64,000 nucleotides of DNA, taken from the NCBI GenBank assembly GCA_964631945.1, contig CAZWAY010000002.1, positions 1-64,000 on the forward strand, written 5' to 3'. This document shows positions 26,399 to 36,507 of the stretch, one piece after another. Every line of letters starts with the position of its first letter. Position 1 is the first letter of the stretch. Source of the DNA: JABFRZ01 sp964631945. Its GTDB lineage: Bacteria > Planctomycetota > UBA1135 > GCA-002686595. The notes under the pieces are model-generated. The model searched no databases. It was given only the letters and a program-made list of their open reading frames with translations, and had not been told where the DNA came from. The position numbers and the translations under genes are program-made.

Positions 26399-26415
26399 AG
26401 CAGCTCGGATGCCAC
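26399..26415 (-). promoter_or_regulatory. sigma-54 promoter (-24/-12) of the small-protein operon
   Basis: On the minus strand the sequence is GTGGCATCCGAGCTGCT. It gives TGGCAT, five bases, then CTGCT, against consensus TGGCAC-N5-TTGCW, with exactly 10 bp between the GG and GC elements. The predicted start is near 26388, three bases before the ATG at 26385, giving a leaderless or very short leader mRNA. Confidence 0.6.
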
Positions 26416-26504
26416 TCCCGGCGCGAGCCCATGGACGACGCTCAAACCACTGCCAACAAACCGGTTGCGAGAGGGCAGCCGGGCCTGTGCGGGACCCGCC
26501 GAGG

Positions 26505-26556
26505 TGACCCGATCGGGACACCTGTCCGACTCCGGACAGGTTCCGCGCGGACAGCT
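26505..26556. promoter_or_regulatory. two tandem 16-bp dyads, likely activator (enhancer) sites
   Basis: TGACC-N6-GGACA at 26505-26520 and TGTCC-N6-GGACA at 26523-26538 are tandem dyads with 2 bp between them; the second extends to 26521-26540 as CCTGTCCG/CGGACAGG. A further GGACA half-site lies at 26549-26553. They sit 115-165 bp upstream of the sigma-54 promoter and next to the activator gene, the expected place for its binding and autoregulation. Confidence 0.6.
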
Positions 26557-28704
<2,148 letters not shown>

Positions 28705-28722
28705 CCGGGACGGCTCCGAACC

Positions 28723-29412
28723 TCAGCGCGGCTCGCGTGGCGGGGGCTTGAAGGGGACGCGGTAGCGCGGGTCGCCGACGCGGCGCTCGGCCGGGGTGGC
28801 CACGCGCTCGTTGAGCCACTCGATGCAGGCGGCGTGGCCGAGGCTCTCGGGGTCGTGACGCAGGTAGCCGGGGATCGGTCCGAGCACGCGGAAGCCGCGT
28901 GCCAGCTGGAAGGTGAGGGTCGGGTCGTAGAGCTGTCCGCGCGCGACCCGTTCGAGGTAGTCCTCGACCGGCAGCTTGTCCGCGTGCCGGTGGTAGCCGC
29001 GCAGGCGCGCGCCGGCGCGGATGCGCAGCAGCCCGAGGCGCTCCGTCAGCTCCCGGCGCGCACCGTACAGACGGCTGCCGATGCCGCCGCCCTGGGCGGC
29101 CGGGTCCACCATGACCTCGGCCGCGTAGAGCGTGCGGCCGCGCGCGGGATCGTGGTTGGTGAACAGGCCGCTGTCGGTGAAGTCGCGCCACTCGGTGTGC
29201 ATCGCGTAGTCGTCCCAGAGCACGATCAGGCTGGCGGCCATGCCCACGACGTCGCCGTCGCGCAGCGCCACGAACTGGCCCTCGGGGAAGACGTGCAGGT
29301 GGCTGGCGAGCTGCTCTTCCCGCCACGACGGACTGGTCGGGTAGACGCGCTTGCACAGGGCGATGACCGCCGCGAAGTCCTCCGGGCGGGTCGGGCGCAC
29401 CTCGACGGTCAT
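28723..29412 (-). CDS. GNAT-family N-acetyltransferase
   Basis: 229 residues; the start overlaps the nitrilase stop (ATGA at 29412-29409). The acyl-CoA-binding loop is present (VDPAAQGGGIGSRLYGARRE), preceded by AAEVMVDP. In several bacteria GNAT and carbon-nitrogen hydrolase domains occur as one protein (YhcX type); here they are two coupled genes in the same order as seen in a split fusion. Substrate is unknown. Confidence 0.85.
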   Translation of the reverse strand: MTVEVRPTRPEDFAAVIALCKRVYPTSPSWREEQLASHLHVFPEGQFVALRDGDVVGMAASLIVLWDDYAMHTEWRDFTDSGLFTNHDPARGRTLYAAEVMVDPAAQGGGIGSRLYGARRELTERLGLLRIRAGARLRGYHRHADKLPVEDYLERVARGQLYDPTLTFQLARGFRVLGPIPGYLRHDPESLGHAACIEWLNERVATPAERRVGDPRYRVPFKPPPREPR

Positions 29413-30296
29413 AGCGAGACGACCTCCAGTCGGTCGGCGACCTCGGCGCTGGACTGGCTGTCGCGCAGCGGCAGCACCGTGCCGCCGGCGCGGCCCTCGC
29501 GGATCAAGGCCAGGTTCAGGTCGCCGATGACCATGCTCTCCTGGTTGGGCACGCCCTCGGCCAGGATGCCGTCGCGCGAGAACGAGAAGTCGGACGGAGT
29601 CATGATCGCGGCCTGGCCCCAGTTCAGCGACACGGCCGGCACCATGGGCAGCGAGCCCACCGTGGAGGACTGCACCACGAAGAGCTGGTTCTCGATCGCG
29701 CGCGCCTGCGAGCAATAGCGCACGCGCAGGTAGCCCTGGCGCTCGTCGGTGCAGCTCGGCACCAGCAGCACCTCGGCCCCCTTGCGCGCGGCGGCGCGGG
29801 CCAGCTCGGGGAACTCGACGTCGTAGCAGATGGTGATGGCCAGGCGGCCCAGCTCCGTGTCGAAGACGCGCAAGCGCGTGCCCGGCGTCACCAGCCACTC
29901 TTCGTTCTCGAAGCGCGTCATGTGCAGCTTGCGCTGGTAGCCCGTGGCACCCGAGGGCGCGAAGAGCATGCACTCGTTGTGCACCTTCTCCGAGCCCTCG
30001 TCGATGACCGGCACGGTGCCGGCCGCGACGTACAGGCCGTGCTCGCTGGCGAGGCGCTTGAACAGCGCGTGGATGCGCGGCGCCTGGGCGGCGAGGTCGC
30101 GCACCTGCTCCGCGATCGGTCGGCGCACCTTGCCCAGCGTGAGCAACTGCACGCAGAACCACTCGGGGAACAGCAGCAGCTTGCAGCGATAATCCGCGGC
30201 GGTCTCCACCAGCGATTCGACCTGGTCCTGGAACTGCTCGAAGGTCTGGACAGGGCGGATGAAGTACTGCAGCGACGCGACGCGGAAGCGATCCAA
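29409..30296 (-). CDS. carbon-nitrogen hydrolase (nitrilase/omega-amidase-like)
   Basis: 295 residues. The Glu-Lys-Cys triad of the nitrilase superfamily is complete: Glu in LLFPEWF, Lys in GYQRKLHMTRFE and Cys in ITICYDVEFPELAR. The Cys-environment and the GNAT partner point to an amidase branch (NAD synthase-, carbamoylase- or omega-amidase-like) rather than true nitrilases. The gene is translationally coupled to the downstream GNAT gene, which suggests acylation and amide hydrolysis of a shared metabolite. It is divergent from an AmpG-like transporter gene 80 bp away. Confidence 0.88.
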   Translation of the reverse strand: MDRFRVASLQYFIRPVQTFEQFQDQVESLVETAADYRCKLLLFPEWFCVQLLTLGKVRRPIAEQVRDLAAQAPRIHALFKRLASEHGLYVAAGTVPVIDEGSEKVHNECMLFAPSGATGYQRKLHMTRFENEEWLVTPGTRLRVFDTELGRLAITICYDVEFPELARAAARKGAEVLLVPSCTDERQGYLRVRYCSQARAIENQLFVVQSSTVGSLPMVPAVSLNWGQAAIMTPSDFSFSRDGILAEGVPNQESMVIGDLNLALIREGRAGGTVLPLRDSQSSAEVADRLEVVSL

Positions 30297-30376
30297 AGGC
30301 TGGTCTCCGACGATGGGTTGAGTGAGTATGCGAGAACTCCATTTTAGCGACTCTCGGCCGCATCCGACAGGATTGC

Positions 30377-31612
30377 ATGGACCTCACCGTCACGCCGCGC
30401 GGTCGTCGCGCGCTGTTCGCGCTGCTCTACCTCGCGGAGGGCGCGCCGATCGGATTCCTGTGGTGGGCGCTGCCGACGCTGCTGCGCGAAGCCGGTCAGG
30501 ACGTGCAGCGCATCACGGCGCTCACGGCGCTCATCGCGCTGCCTTGGACGCTCAAGCTGCTGGGCGGACCGCTGGTGGATCTGGCGCGCGGCAGCGGCTG
30601 GCCGTTGCGACGCATGCTGGTCGTGGCGCAACTGGCCATGTTGGTCACGCTGCTGCCGCTCGCGCGCGCGGGCGCGCTGGACGACCTGGACGCGCTGACC
30701 ACGCTGCTCCTGCTGCACGCCATCTTCGCGGCGCTGCAGGACGTGCTCGCGGATGCGCTGTGTCTCGCGGTCACGCCGCCCGAGGAGCGCGGGCGCGTCA
30801 ACGGCTGGATGCAGGCCGGCATGCTGGTGGGACGCGGGGCCTTCGGCGCCGGCGCGCTGCTCCTGGCCGCGAGCTTCGGGCACGCCGCGCCGCCGCTGTG
30901 TCTGGCGGGCGTGGTGCTGGTCGTGCTGGTGCTCGTGTGGGTGGCGGTGCCCACGGGGGCGGGGGCCGCGCCCGTTGCGCAGCCGTTCGCCGAGCTGCGC
31001 AGCGCGCTCGGCGCGGTGCTGCGCCTGCGCGTCACCTGGCGCGCGCTCGCCTTCGCGCTGCTGGCCGCGGCCGGCTTCGAGGCCGCCGGCGCCGTGGCCG
31101 GCCCCTTCCTGGTGGACCACGGCTATTCCAGCGCCTCGATCGCGCGCGCCTTCGAGCTGCCCAAGGTGCTGGCGATGGCCGCCGGCGCGCTGCTCGGCGG
31201 GCGCCTGTGCGATCGCTGGGGTCCGAGCCGCGCGACGCTGCGCTTCCAGGCGGCCACGGCGGCGTGCGTGCTGGCCGTGGCGGGGCTGGAGTTCGCGGGG
31301 CTCGGCGGCAGCGTCGTGACGCTGGCCGTCCTGTGGTTGCTCTATCTCTCGATCGGCCTGTTCACCGCGGCCTCCTACACGCTGCTCATGGACCTCACGG
31401 CGCCGCGCCTCGCGGCCACGCAGTTCAGCGCCTACATGGGTGCGACCAACGGCTGCGAGGCCTGGTCCACACTGGTCGTCGGCCGCTTGCTGCCCGGCTG
31501 GGGCTACGGCGGCGCGCTCGCCGCGCTGGCGCTGGTCTCGCTGCTCGCATTGCCGCTCGTGCCGCGCGGCATCGGTCCGGGATCGGGGCCGCGCCGCCAC
31601 GGCTCCGGCTGA
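30377..31612 (+). CDS. MFS transporter, AmpG/PAT-like
   Basis: 411 residues with about 12 hydrophobic segments. The N-terminus (LYLAEGAPIGFLWWALPTLL, then LIALPWTLKLLGGPLVDLAR) has the pattern of AmpG, the muropeptide permease (FSSGxPxxL, then PYxLKFLWxPxVD). LYLSIGLFTAASYTLLMDL is the second-half counterpart. Import of peptidoglycan fragments or a related solute is possible, but specificity cannot be read. It is divergent from the nitrilase/GNAT pair. No beta-lactamase-regulation gene is adjacent. Confidence 0.8.
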   Translation: MDLTVTPRGRRALFALLYLAEGAPIGFLWWALPTLLREAGQDVQRITALTALIALPWTLKLLGGPLVDLARGSGWPLRRMLVVAQLAMLVTLLPLARAGALDDLDALTTLLLLHAIFAALQDVLADALCLAVTPPEERGRVNGWMQAGMLVGRGAFGAGALLLAASFGHAAPPLCLAGVVLVVLVLVWVAVPTGAGAAPVAQPFAELRSALGAVLRLRVTWRALAFALLAAAGFEAAGAVAGPFLVDHGYSSASIARAFELPKVLAMAAGALLGGRLCDRWGPSRATLRFQAATAACVLAVAGLEFAGLGGSVVTLAVLWLLYLSIGLFTAASYTLLMDLTAPRLAATQFSAYMGATNGCEAWSTLVVGRLLPGWGYGGALAALALVSLLALPLVPRGIGPGSGPRRHGSG

Positions 31613-31715
31613 GCGCCTGCGAACCGGAATTCGGTAGGCTACGCGCGGTCCACACGATCCCACGGATGTCGCGCTCCCACCCGCCCTGGAACGGATCGAG
31701 CCCCTGCGGGAGCGC

Positions 31716-33038
31716 ATGAAGGGACGCGGGATCCTGCTGGCGGTCCTGAGCGCCGGGACGCTGGCGCTGGTCTGGTGGTGGCGGTCCGCGGGGCCCTCGT
31801 CCGCGCCCACAGCGGAACTCGATCCGGCGGCCGCGGCCCTGCCCAGGGAGGTCCAGGTCGGGCCGCGACCCGGCCGCTGGCGCCCGGCCCCGATGCCGGA
31901 CGAGGTGGCCCGGGCGATCGCCGCGCTGAACGGCGTCGGCTACGCCGGCGGCGTCGAGCTCGCACCGGACAGCTCGGGCGTCACGCGCCACGTGCGCGAG
32001 CGCGCCTTCGCCGGCACCAACTTCTACACCTCGGGACACGCCTCGACCGCGGTGCTGATGGACATGGACGGCAAGGTGCTGCACACCTGGCACGCCGACG
32101 CGCGCGAGGTCTGGCCGGAGGAGCCGAGCTCGGCCTCGCTGCAGTTCTGGCGGCGCGCCTTCCTGCGCGAGAACGGCGAGGTGCTCGCGATCTGGGAGGG
32201 ACACAGCCTGATCAAGCTCGACCGGCACTCGAACCTGCTCTGGAAGAGCCGTTGCAGCGCGCACCACGACCTCGAGGTGCTCGCGAACGGCGACATCCTG
32301 GTGCTGACGCGCAAGGCGCACGTGGTGCCCACCTTCGACGCCGAGCGGCCCGTGCTCGAGGACTTCGTCACGCTGCTCGACGCGAACGGGAAGGAGAAGA
32401 AGAGCTTCTCCCTGCTCGCGGCCCTGCAGCGCTCGGACTACCCGGCGCTCGAGAGGCACATGCGCAACCGCTTCGGCCAGGGGCGTGATCCGCTGGCGCA
32501 GAACGGCGACCTGATGCACACCAACTCGCTGGCCGTGCTCGACGGACAGCTGGCCGCGCAGGTGCCCGCCTTCCGCGCGGGCAACCTGCTGGTCTCGAGC
32601 CGGCCGCTGAGCTTCATCGCGGTCGTGGATCCCGAGCGCGAGGAGTTCGTGTGGACCCTGAGCGGGGCCTTCCGGGAGCAGCACGATCCGCGCTTCCTCG
32701 CGAACGGTAACCTGCTGCTGTTCGACAACACCGGCCGCGGAGGGTTCTCGTCCGTGCGCGAGCTCGACCCCGTGAGCGGCGCGACCCGCTGGGAGTACCA
32801 CGGCACCCCGCAGGCGCCGTTCTTCTCACGCACCTGCGGCACGGCCCAGCGCCTGCCGAACGGCAACACGCTGATCACCGAGTCCGACGGCGGGCGCGCC
32901 TTCGAGGTGACGAGCGCGGGCGAGAGCGTGTGGGAGTTCTGGAACCCCGAGCGCGCCGGCGACCGGCGCGAGTTCATCGCGACCCTGCTCGAGATGGTGC
33001 GCCTCGCGCCGGATCAGGGGCTGGACTGGCTGCGCTGA
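31716..33038 (+). CDS. arylsulfotransferase (ASST)-family protein
   Basis: 440 residues with an N-terminal membrane anchor or signal sequence (GILLAVLSAGTLALVWWW). The body shows ASST-type propeller strands: VLMDMDGKVLHTWHADA, HHDLEVLANGDILVLTRKA, HTNSLAVLD, NLLLFDNTGRGG, RLPNGNTLITESDGGRAFEV and ESVWEFWNP. Families with this pattern are PQQ-free six-bladed sulfotransferases or related periplasmic proteins. The catalytic His of ASST (HHD segment) appears kept. It stands alone, 103 bp after the transporter gene. Confidence 0.82.
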   Translation: MKGRGILLAVLSAGTLALVWWWRSAGPSSAPTAELDPAAAALPREVQVGPRPGRWRPAPMPDEVARAIAALNGVGYAGGVELAPDSSGVTRHVRERAFAGTNFYTSGHASTAVLMDMDGKVLHTWHADAREVWPEEPSSASLQFWRRAFLRENGEVLAIWEGHSLIKLDRHSNLLWKSRCSAHHDLEVLANGDILVLTRKAHVVPTFDAERPVLEDFVTLLDANGKEKKSFSLLAALQRSDYPALERHMRNRFGQGRDPLAQNGDLMHTNSLAVLDGQLAAQVPAFRAGNLLVSSRPLSFIAVVDPEREEFVWTLSGAFREQHDPRFLANGNLLLFDNTGRGGFSSVRELDPVSGATRWEYHGTPQAPFFSRTCGTAQRLPNGNTLITESDGGRAFEVTSAGESVWEFWNPERAGDRREFIATLLEMVRLAPDQGLDWLR

Positions 33039-33084
33039 CGGGGACGGGGCGACGGTGCCCGTGGCCAGCTGCGCCGGGCCGGGA

Positions 33085-33615
33085 TCATCGAAAGCAGTCC
33101 TCTCCGCGCAGCGCCGACGCCTGCCGAACCCAGCGCGCCACGAGTTCCTCGTCGAGTACGTCATCCTCGTGGATGTGGAAGTAGCGCGTCCCCTCGTTCT
33201 TGGACTCGACCGGAGGGACGGGCCGCAGCGACGTGCCGCGGAAGAACGCCACCTTGACGTAGCGCGTGAGGCAATGGATGCCGAGGAACCAGCCCTTGCC
33301 CTCGATGCCATAGAAGGGCGAGTTCCACCTCACCGCCTTGCGCACGCCGGGCACGGTGCGCCCGATGAGCGCGTCGAGGCGACGCCCGACGTCGCGCTTC
33401 CAGCCCGGCATGGCCGCGATGTACGCCTGCACGGGAGCATCGCCGTCGGCCTTCGCGATCCGAGGGTTGCCGCCCGCGAGGAGGACCGGCTTTCCGGCCT
33501 TGCGCGAGCGCGACTTCGGTGCCGCCGTGGGCCGGTGGGCCGCCTTGGCGCCAGCCCGCTTGGTCGGAGCTTTCGCCGCGCCCTTCGTCGACTTCTGGGA
33601 TGCCTTGCCAGCCAT
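33085..33615 (-). CDS. DUF1801-domain protein with basic N-terminus
   Basis: 176 residues; the ATG at 33615 follows GGAG at 8-nt spacing. The first 60 residues are Lys/Ala-rich (AAKAPTKRAGAKAAHRP). The C-terminal part matches DUF1801/YdhG-like proteins (PGWKRDVGRRLDALI, VRKAVRWNSPFYGIEGKG, YVKVAFFRGTSL). The basic tail may bind nucleic acid. It follows the MOSC gene by 22 bp in the same direction. Function of the family is unknown. Confidence 0.82.
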   Translation of the reverse strand: MAGKASQKSTKGAAKAPTKRAGAKAAHRPTAAPKSRSRKAGKPVLLAGGNPRIAKADGDAPVQAYIAAMPGWKRDVGRRLDALIGRTVPGVRKAVRWNSPFYGIEGKGWFLGIHCLTRYVKVAFFRGTSLRPVPPVESKNEGTRYFHIHEDDVLDEELVARWVRQASALRGEDCFR

Positions 33616-33637
33616 AGTGTTCACTCCAGGACGGCGA

Positions 33638-34387
33638 TCATGACCGACAGCACCCAACGTCCGAGTCGAAGAACACGGGCTGTCCTGCCGCCAGGCGGCC
33701 GCGTCGAGCGACGGTGCCGTAGACCCCGGCTTTGTTGTCCCTGACCTGGACGATCGCCTTCAGCACTTCGGCGGCGGGAGCCGCCGAATCGGGGTCGAAG
33801 TTCACCATCGAGCAGCGCTCGTCGCGGTTGGTGATGAAGATGGCGGCGGCCGCGGGGGCTTCTCCGAAGGAGAGGACGCCCCCTACCCACTCGTCCTCCT
33901 CGAACGACACCGAGCGCGATGAAGCGAGCACGATGTTCGCTCGGAATCTGCGGACGTCGGGGGGCTGGGCCGAGAGCCTGCCGATCTCGGCGACCGTGGT
34001 GGAGGTGATCAGCGAGACGCTCGCTTCGTCGAAGATGCCCCGGTCGAGGTGCACCATCTCGAGCGGCGAACCATGGCGGCCACCGACCTCCGCCGCCAGC
34101 TCCTGGCCGAAAACGGCCAGCTCCGCTCCTTCAGGCGTGCGGACGTGGGTGGGGAGGTTTCCAGGGGCGCCGGGCCCTCGCCGCCGGGGAGCAAAGAGGA
34201 TCAGCTCCGGCAGCCTGGAGGCCGTCAGCCAGGGGAAGCCGCCCCGATCGTCCGCGCGACGGAAGGCCAGGCGCCGGTCGCCGTCGAGACCATGCCAGCC
34301 GAGGTCGGCGACCTCGAGGGGCTCACCGCTCATGGACTTCACCGGGTAGCGGAAGAGCGCCTCGACTACACCGATCTGGATCCGCAT
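33638..34387 (-). CDS. MOSC-domain protein (sulfur/molybdopterin carrier)
   Basis: 249 residues from the ATG at 34387; an upstream ATG at 34429 would add 14. The N-terminal MOSC-N strand-loop is VEALFRYPVKSMSGEPLEVA with RRLAFRR, and the MOSC core has the conserved Cys in DERCSMVNFDPD. MOSC proteins bind molybdenum cofactor or carry sulfur and often reduce N-hydroxylated substrates; a C-terminal beta-grasp ferredoxin is absent here. An operon with DUF1801 is likely. No other Moco gene is in the window. Confidence 0.85.
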   Translation of the reverse strand: MRIQIGVVEALFRYPVKSMSGEPLEVADLGWHGLDGDRRLAFRRADDRGGFPWLTASRLPELILFAPRRRGPGAPGNLPTHVRTPEGAELAVFGQELAAEVGGRHGSPLEMVHLDRGIFDEASVSLITSTTVAEIGRLSAQPPDVRRFRANIVLASSRSVSFEEDEWVGGVLSFGEAPAAAAIFITNRDERCSMVNFDPDSAAPAAEVLKAIVQVRDNKAGVYGTVARRGRLAAGQPVFFDSDVGCCRS

Positions 34388-34483
34388 GTTCGCCGTCGCC
34401 CGCCAGTGGGGACTTGGACGGAGCGGCATGATAGCCGCGGACGCGCCAGGCGGTCTGCGGGGCAGGCGTGCTGCAGACGCCGG

Positions 34484-36325
34484 CTACTCCCGTGCGCGCT
34501 CCAGCTCGGCGATGCGGGCCTCCAGCTCCCGCACGAGCGCGTGCAAGCCCTGGATCGCCGCCAGGGCCACGCCGTCGGGATCGACGGTGTCGATCGTCTT
34601 CTCGCCGAGGCCCAGGCCGAAGGTCGCGTAGAAGTCCTGCGCCATCGGGCCCATGTGGCGGATGGAGTCGTCCTGGGCCTTGTAGTTCCAGGTCGAGATC
34701 GGCACGGCGCACACGAGCTCGAGCACCTTGCGTCCGTCGACCGCTGCCACGTTCTCCTTCGTCTCCCGGTCGCTGCACGTCGACCAGGATCCTCCGCCCG
34801 AGGCCAGACACACGCCCGTGGTCGCGCCGGGGTTGGAGTAGATGCGCGTTCCGCCGGCGGCTCGCACGCTGAACTGGTCCATGGCGGTGGAAGCGAAGGC
34901 CGTACCGGACCGATCGGACCAGACGAACGCGCCGTCATGCACGGCCTGTGCTTGCAAGCCCGCGGCGAAGCTGTGCAGCCCCCCGGCGACGTTGAGCTCG
35001 CCGCCCGGGATCGTGCCGTAGTCGCCGTTGACCTGGTTGTTCACGCCACCGCCGATGGCGCCGCCGCGCGGGAACACCAGGTTCAGCTCGCCGCCGGCCA
35101 CGGTGGACCCGAAGCCGCCCGCCAGGTTGGAGTTCCCGCCGCCGACGACGGCATAGCCGAAGGTGGCCTGGTTGGCGTGCCCGCCGCACACGGTCGAATC
35201 GGCGCCGATGGCCGAGTTCTCGCGTCCGCCGGCCACGGTGTCGTAGGGCTGTCCGGCGGTGTTGACGAAGCCGCCGCCCACCGTGGAGCGCAGGCCGCTG
35301 GCCGTGTTCTGCAGGCCTCCGCCCACGACGGTGTATTCGTTGCTCGCCAGGTTGGACTTCCCGCCGCCGATGGTGGCGGTGTCGCCGCTGGCGGTGTTCT
35401 GGTCGCCGCCGGACACGGTCGCGTACTGGTTGCTCGCGGCGTTCAGGTTGCCGCCGCCGATCGTCGCCGCCGGGCCGGTGGCGGAGTTCTGGTTGCCGCC
35501 CGCGACCGTGTCGTGGGTGAGGAAGGCGTTGTTGCCGAGGCCGCCGCCCACGCTGGCGTAGTCGGCCGCGGCGTTGGCCTGATACCCACCGGCCACGGTC
35601 GCGGCCAGGGCGCTGGCCAGGTTGAAGCTGCCGCCTGCGATCGTGGCGCGGTCGCCGGAGGCGGCGTTCCACTGGCCCCCGGAGACGCAGGTGAAGTAAC
35701 CGCTGGCGCTGTTGTGGTCGCCGCCGGGGACGACCGCGGCCTGTCCGCTGGCCGTGTTGAAGCGCCCGCCACCGACCGCGGCGTCCTGGGCCGAGGCCGT
35801 GTTCGCGGCGCCGCCCGCGATGGTGGCCGCGAAGCCGCTCACGTCGTGGCCGCCGCCGCCGCCGATCGTGCCGAAGTCGGCGCTGATCGCGTTGGGATAG
35901 TCGAAACCCGTGAGGAAGTCCTGTCCGCCGCCCGCGAGCGTGGCCCCGACCGTGCCCGGAGCGATGGTGTTGATGTCGGTTCCGCCCAGCACGTTCGTGC
36001 TGCGGTAGATGCCGTTCGTCGCGTAGGCGTACTGCATCGTGCGCACGTTGTTGACGCGCAGCGAGAGCGGCTTCAGGTCGAGCGTGCCGAGGAAGTGCAG
36101 GGCCGGACTGGTGGCCGAGTTGCCGAGCAGCAGCCACTCCGCCCCCGTGGCGGCCATCGAGGCGGACTGGGCGGGCCCCGTGACCTGCGCTGCACTCGCC
36201 TGGGCGTGCGTCGCCGCCTGGGGGCCGCGGGCCGCGGCGGCCGGACAGAGTGCGGCGAGTGCCAGGACGGTGGAGGAGGCGGCGATCGAGCGTTGCCGGG
36301 TGCGGGGCGCACGGAGGGAGGGCAT
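34484..36325 (-). CDS. trimeric-adhesin-like head protein with S74 intramolecular chaperone domain
   Basis: 613 residues with AAGGAA before the ATG at 36325 and a signal peptide (STVLALAALCPAAAA). The central region has 20 phased units of exactly 15 residues (e.g. ATIGGGNLNAASNQY, STVGGGFVNTAGQPY), the left-handed-roll pattern of YadA-type trimeric adhesin heads. The C-terminal 100 residues form a peptidase-S74/intramolecular-chaperone domain: CSDRETKENVAAVDGRK, MGPMAQDFYATFG, DPDGVALAAIQGLHALV and a coiled-coil end. Such domains trimerise tail-spike beta-structures and then self-cleave. There is no anchor barrel, so the trimer may be released or held by another partner. Confidence 0.88.
   Translation of the reverse strand: MPSLRAPRTRQRSIAASSTVLALAALCPAAAARGPQAATHAQASAAQVTGPAQSASMAATGAEWLLLGNSATSPALHFLGTLDLKPLSLRVNNVRTMQYAYATNGIYRSTNVLGGTDINTIAPGTVGATLAGGGQDFLTGFDYPNAISADFGTIGGGGGHDVSGFAATIAGGAANTASAQDAAVGGGRFNTASGQAAVVPGGDHNSASGYFTCVSGGQWNAASGDRATIAGGSFNLASALAATVAGGYQANAAADYASVGGGLGNNAFLTHDTVAGGNQNSATGPAATIGGGNLNAASNQYATVSGGDQNTASGDTATIGGGKSNLASNEYTVVGGGLQNTASGLRSTVGGGFVNTAGQPYDTVAGGRENSAIGADSTVCGGHANQATFGYAVVGGGNSNLAGGFGSTVAGGELNLVFPRGGAIGGGVNNQVNGDYGTIPGGELNVAGGLHSFAAGLQAQAVHDGAFVWSDRSGTAFASTAMDQFSVRAAGGTRIYSNPGATTGVCLASGGGSWSTCSDRETKENVAAVDGRKVLELVCAVPISTWNYKAQDDSIRHMGPMAQDFYATFGLGLGEKTIDTVDPDGVALAAIQGLHALVRELEARIAELERARE
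34990..35890 (-). repeat. twenty phased 45-bp units encoding YadA-like head repeats
   Basis: Tandem 15-codon units, uninterrupted by insertions, each with a GG(G/x)xxNxA core. Exact phasing across 20 units is strong evidence for a repetitive left-handed beta-roll rather than chance composition. Confidence 0.85.
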
Positions 36326-36507
36326 GGTCGGTTTTCCTTGTGACTCCTGGACGGGGCCGACGGCGCGCCGGCCCCAGCGATCGAGACCCCTTGCGGGCCC
36401 GCACGGACGCCCGCACCCGGATTCCCGGCGGCCGCGCCGGCTCCCGGCGCTGCGGGGTAGCGCGCGCGCGTCCGCTGCGCGAACCTTCAGGTCTCCGGAG
36501 CATGACG
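36326..36507. other. divergent promoter region between the S74 gene and the kinase-FGE gene
   Basis: About 180 bp of very GC-rich DNA. No clear promoter motif or repeat was found. GGAG at 36497-36500 serves the kinase gene. Confidence 0.35.

Noticed and set aside
26441..26456. A second sigma-54-like sequence (minus strand, TTGGCAGTGGTTTGAG)
   Set aside because: The GG to GC spacing is one base short and the -12 element lacks GC; the 26399-26415 site fits much better.
34484..36325. S74 domain taken as sign of a prophage
   Set aside because: No capsid, terminase, integrase or tail genes in the window; the gene has a signal peptide and chromosomal neighbours.
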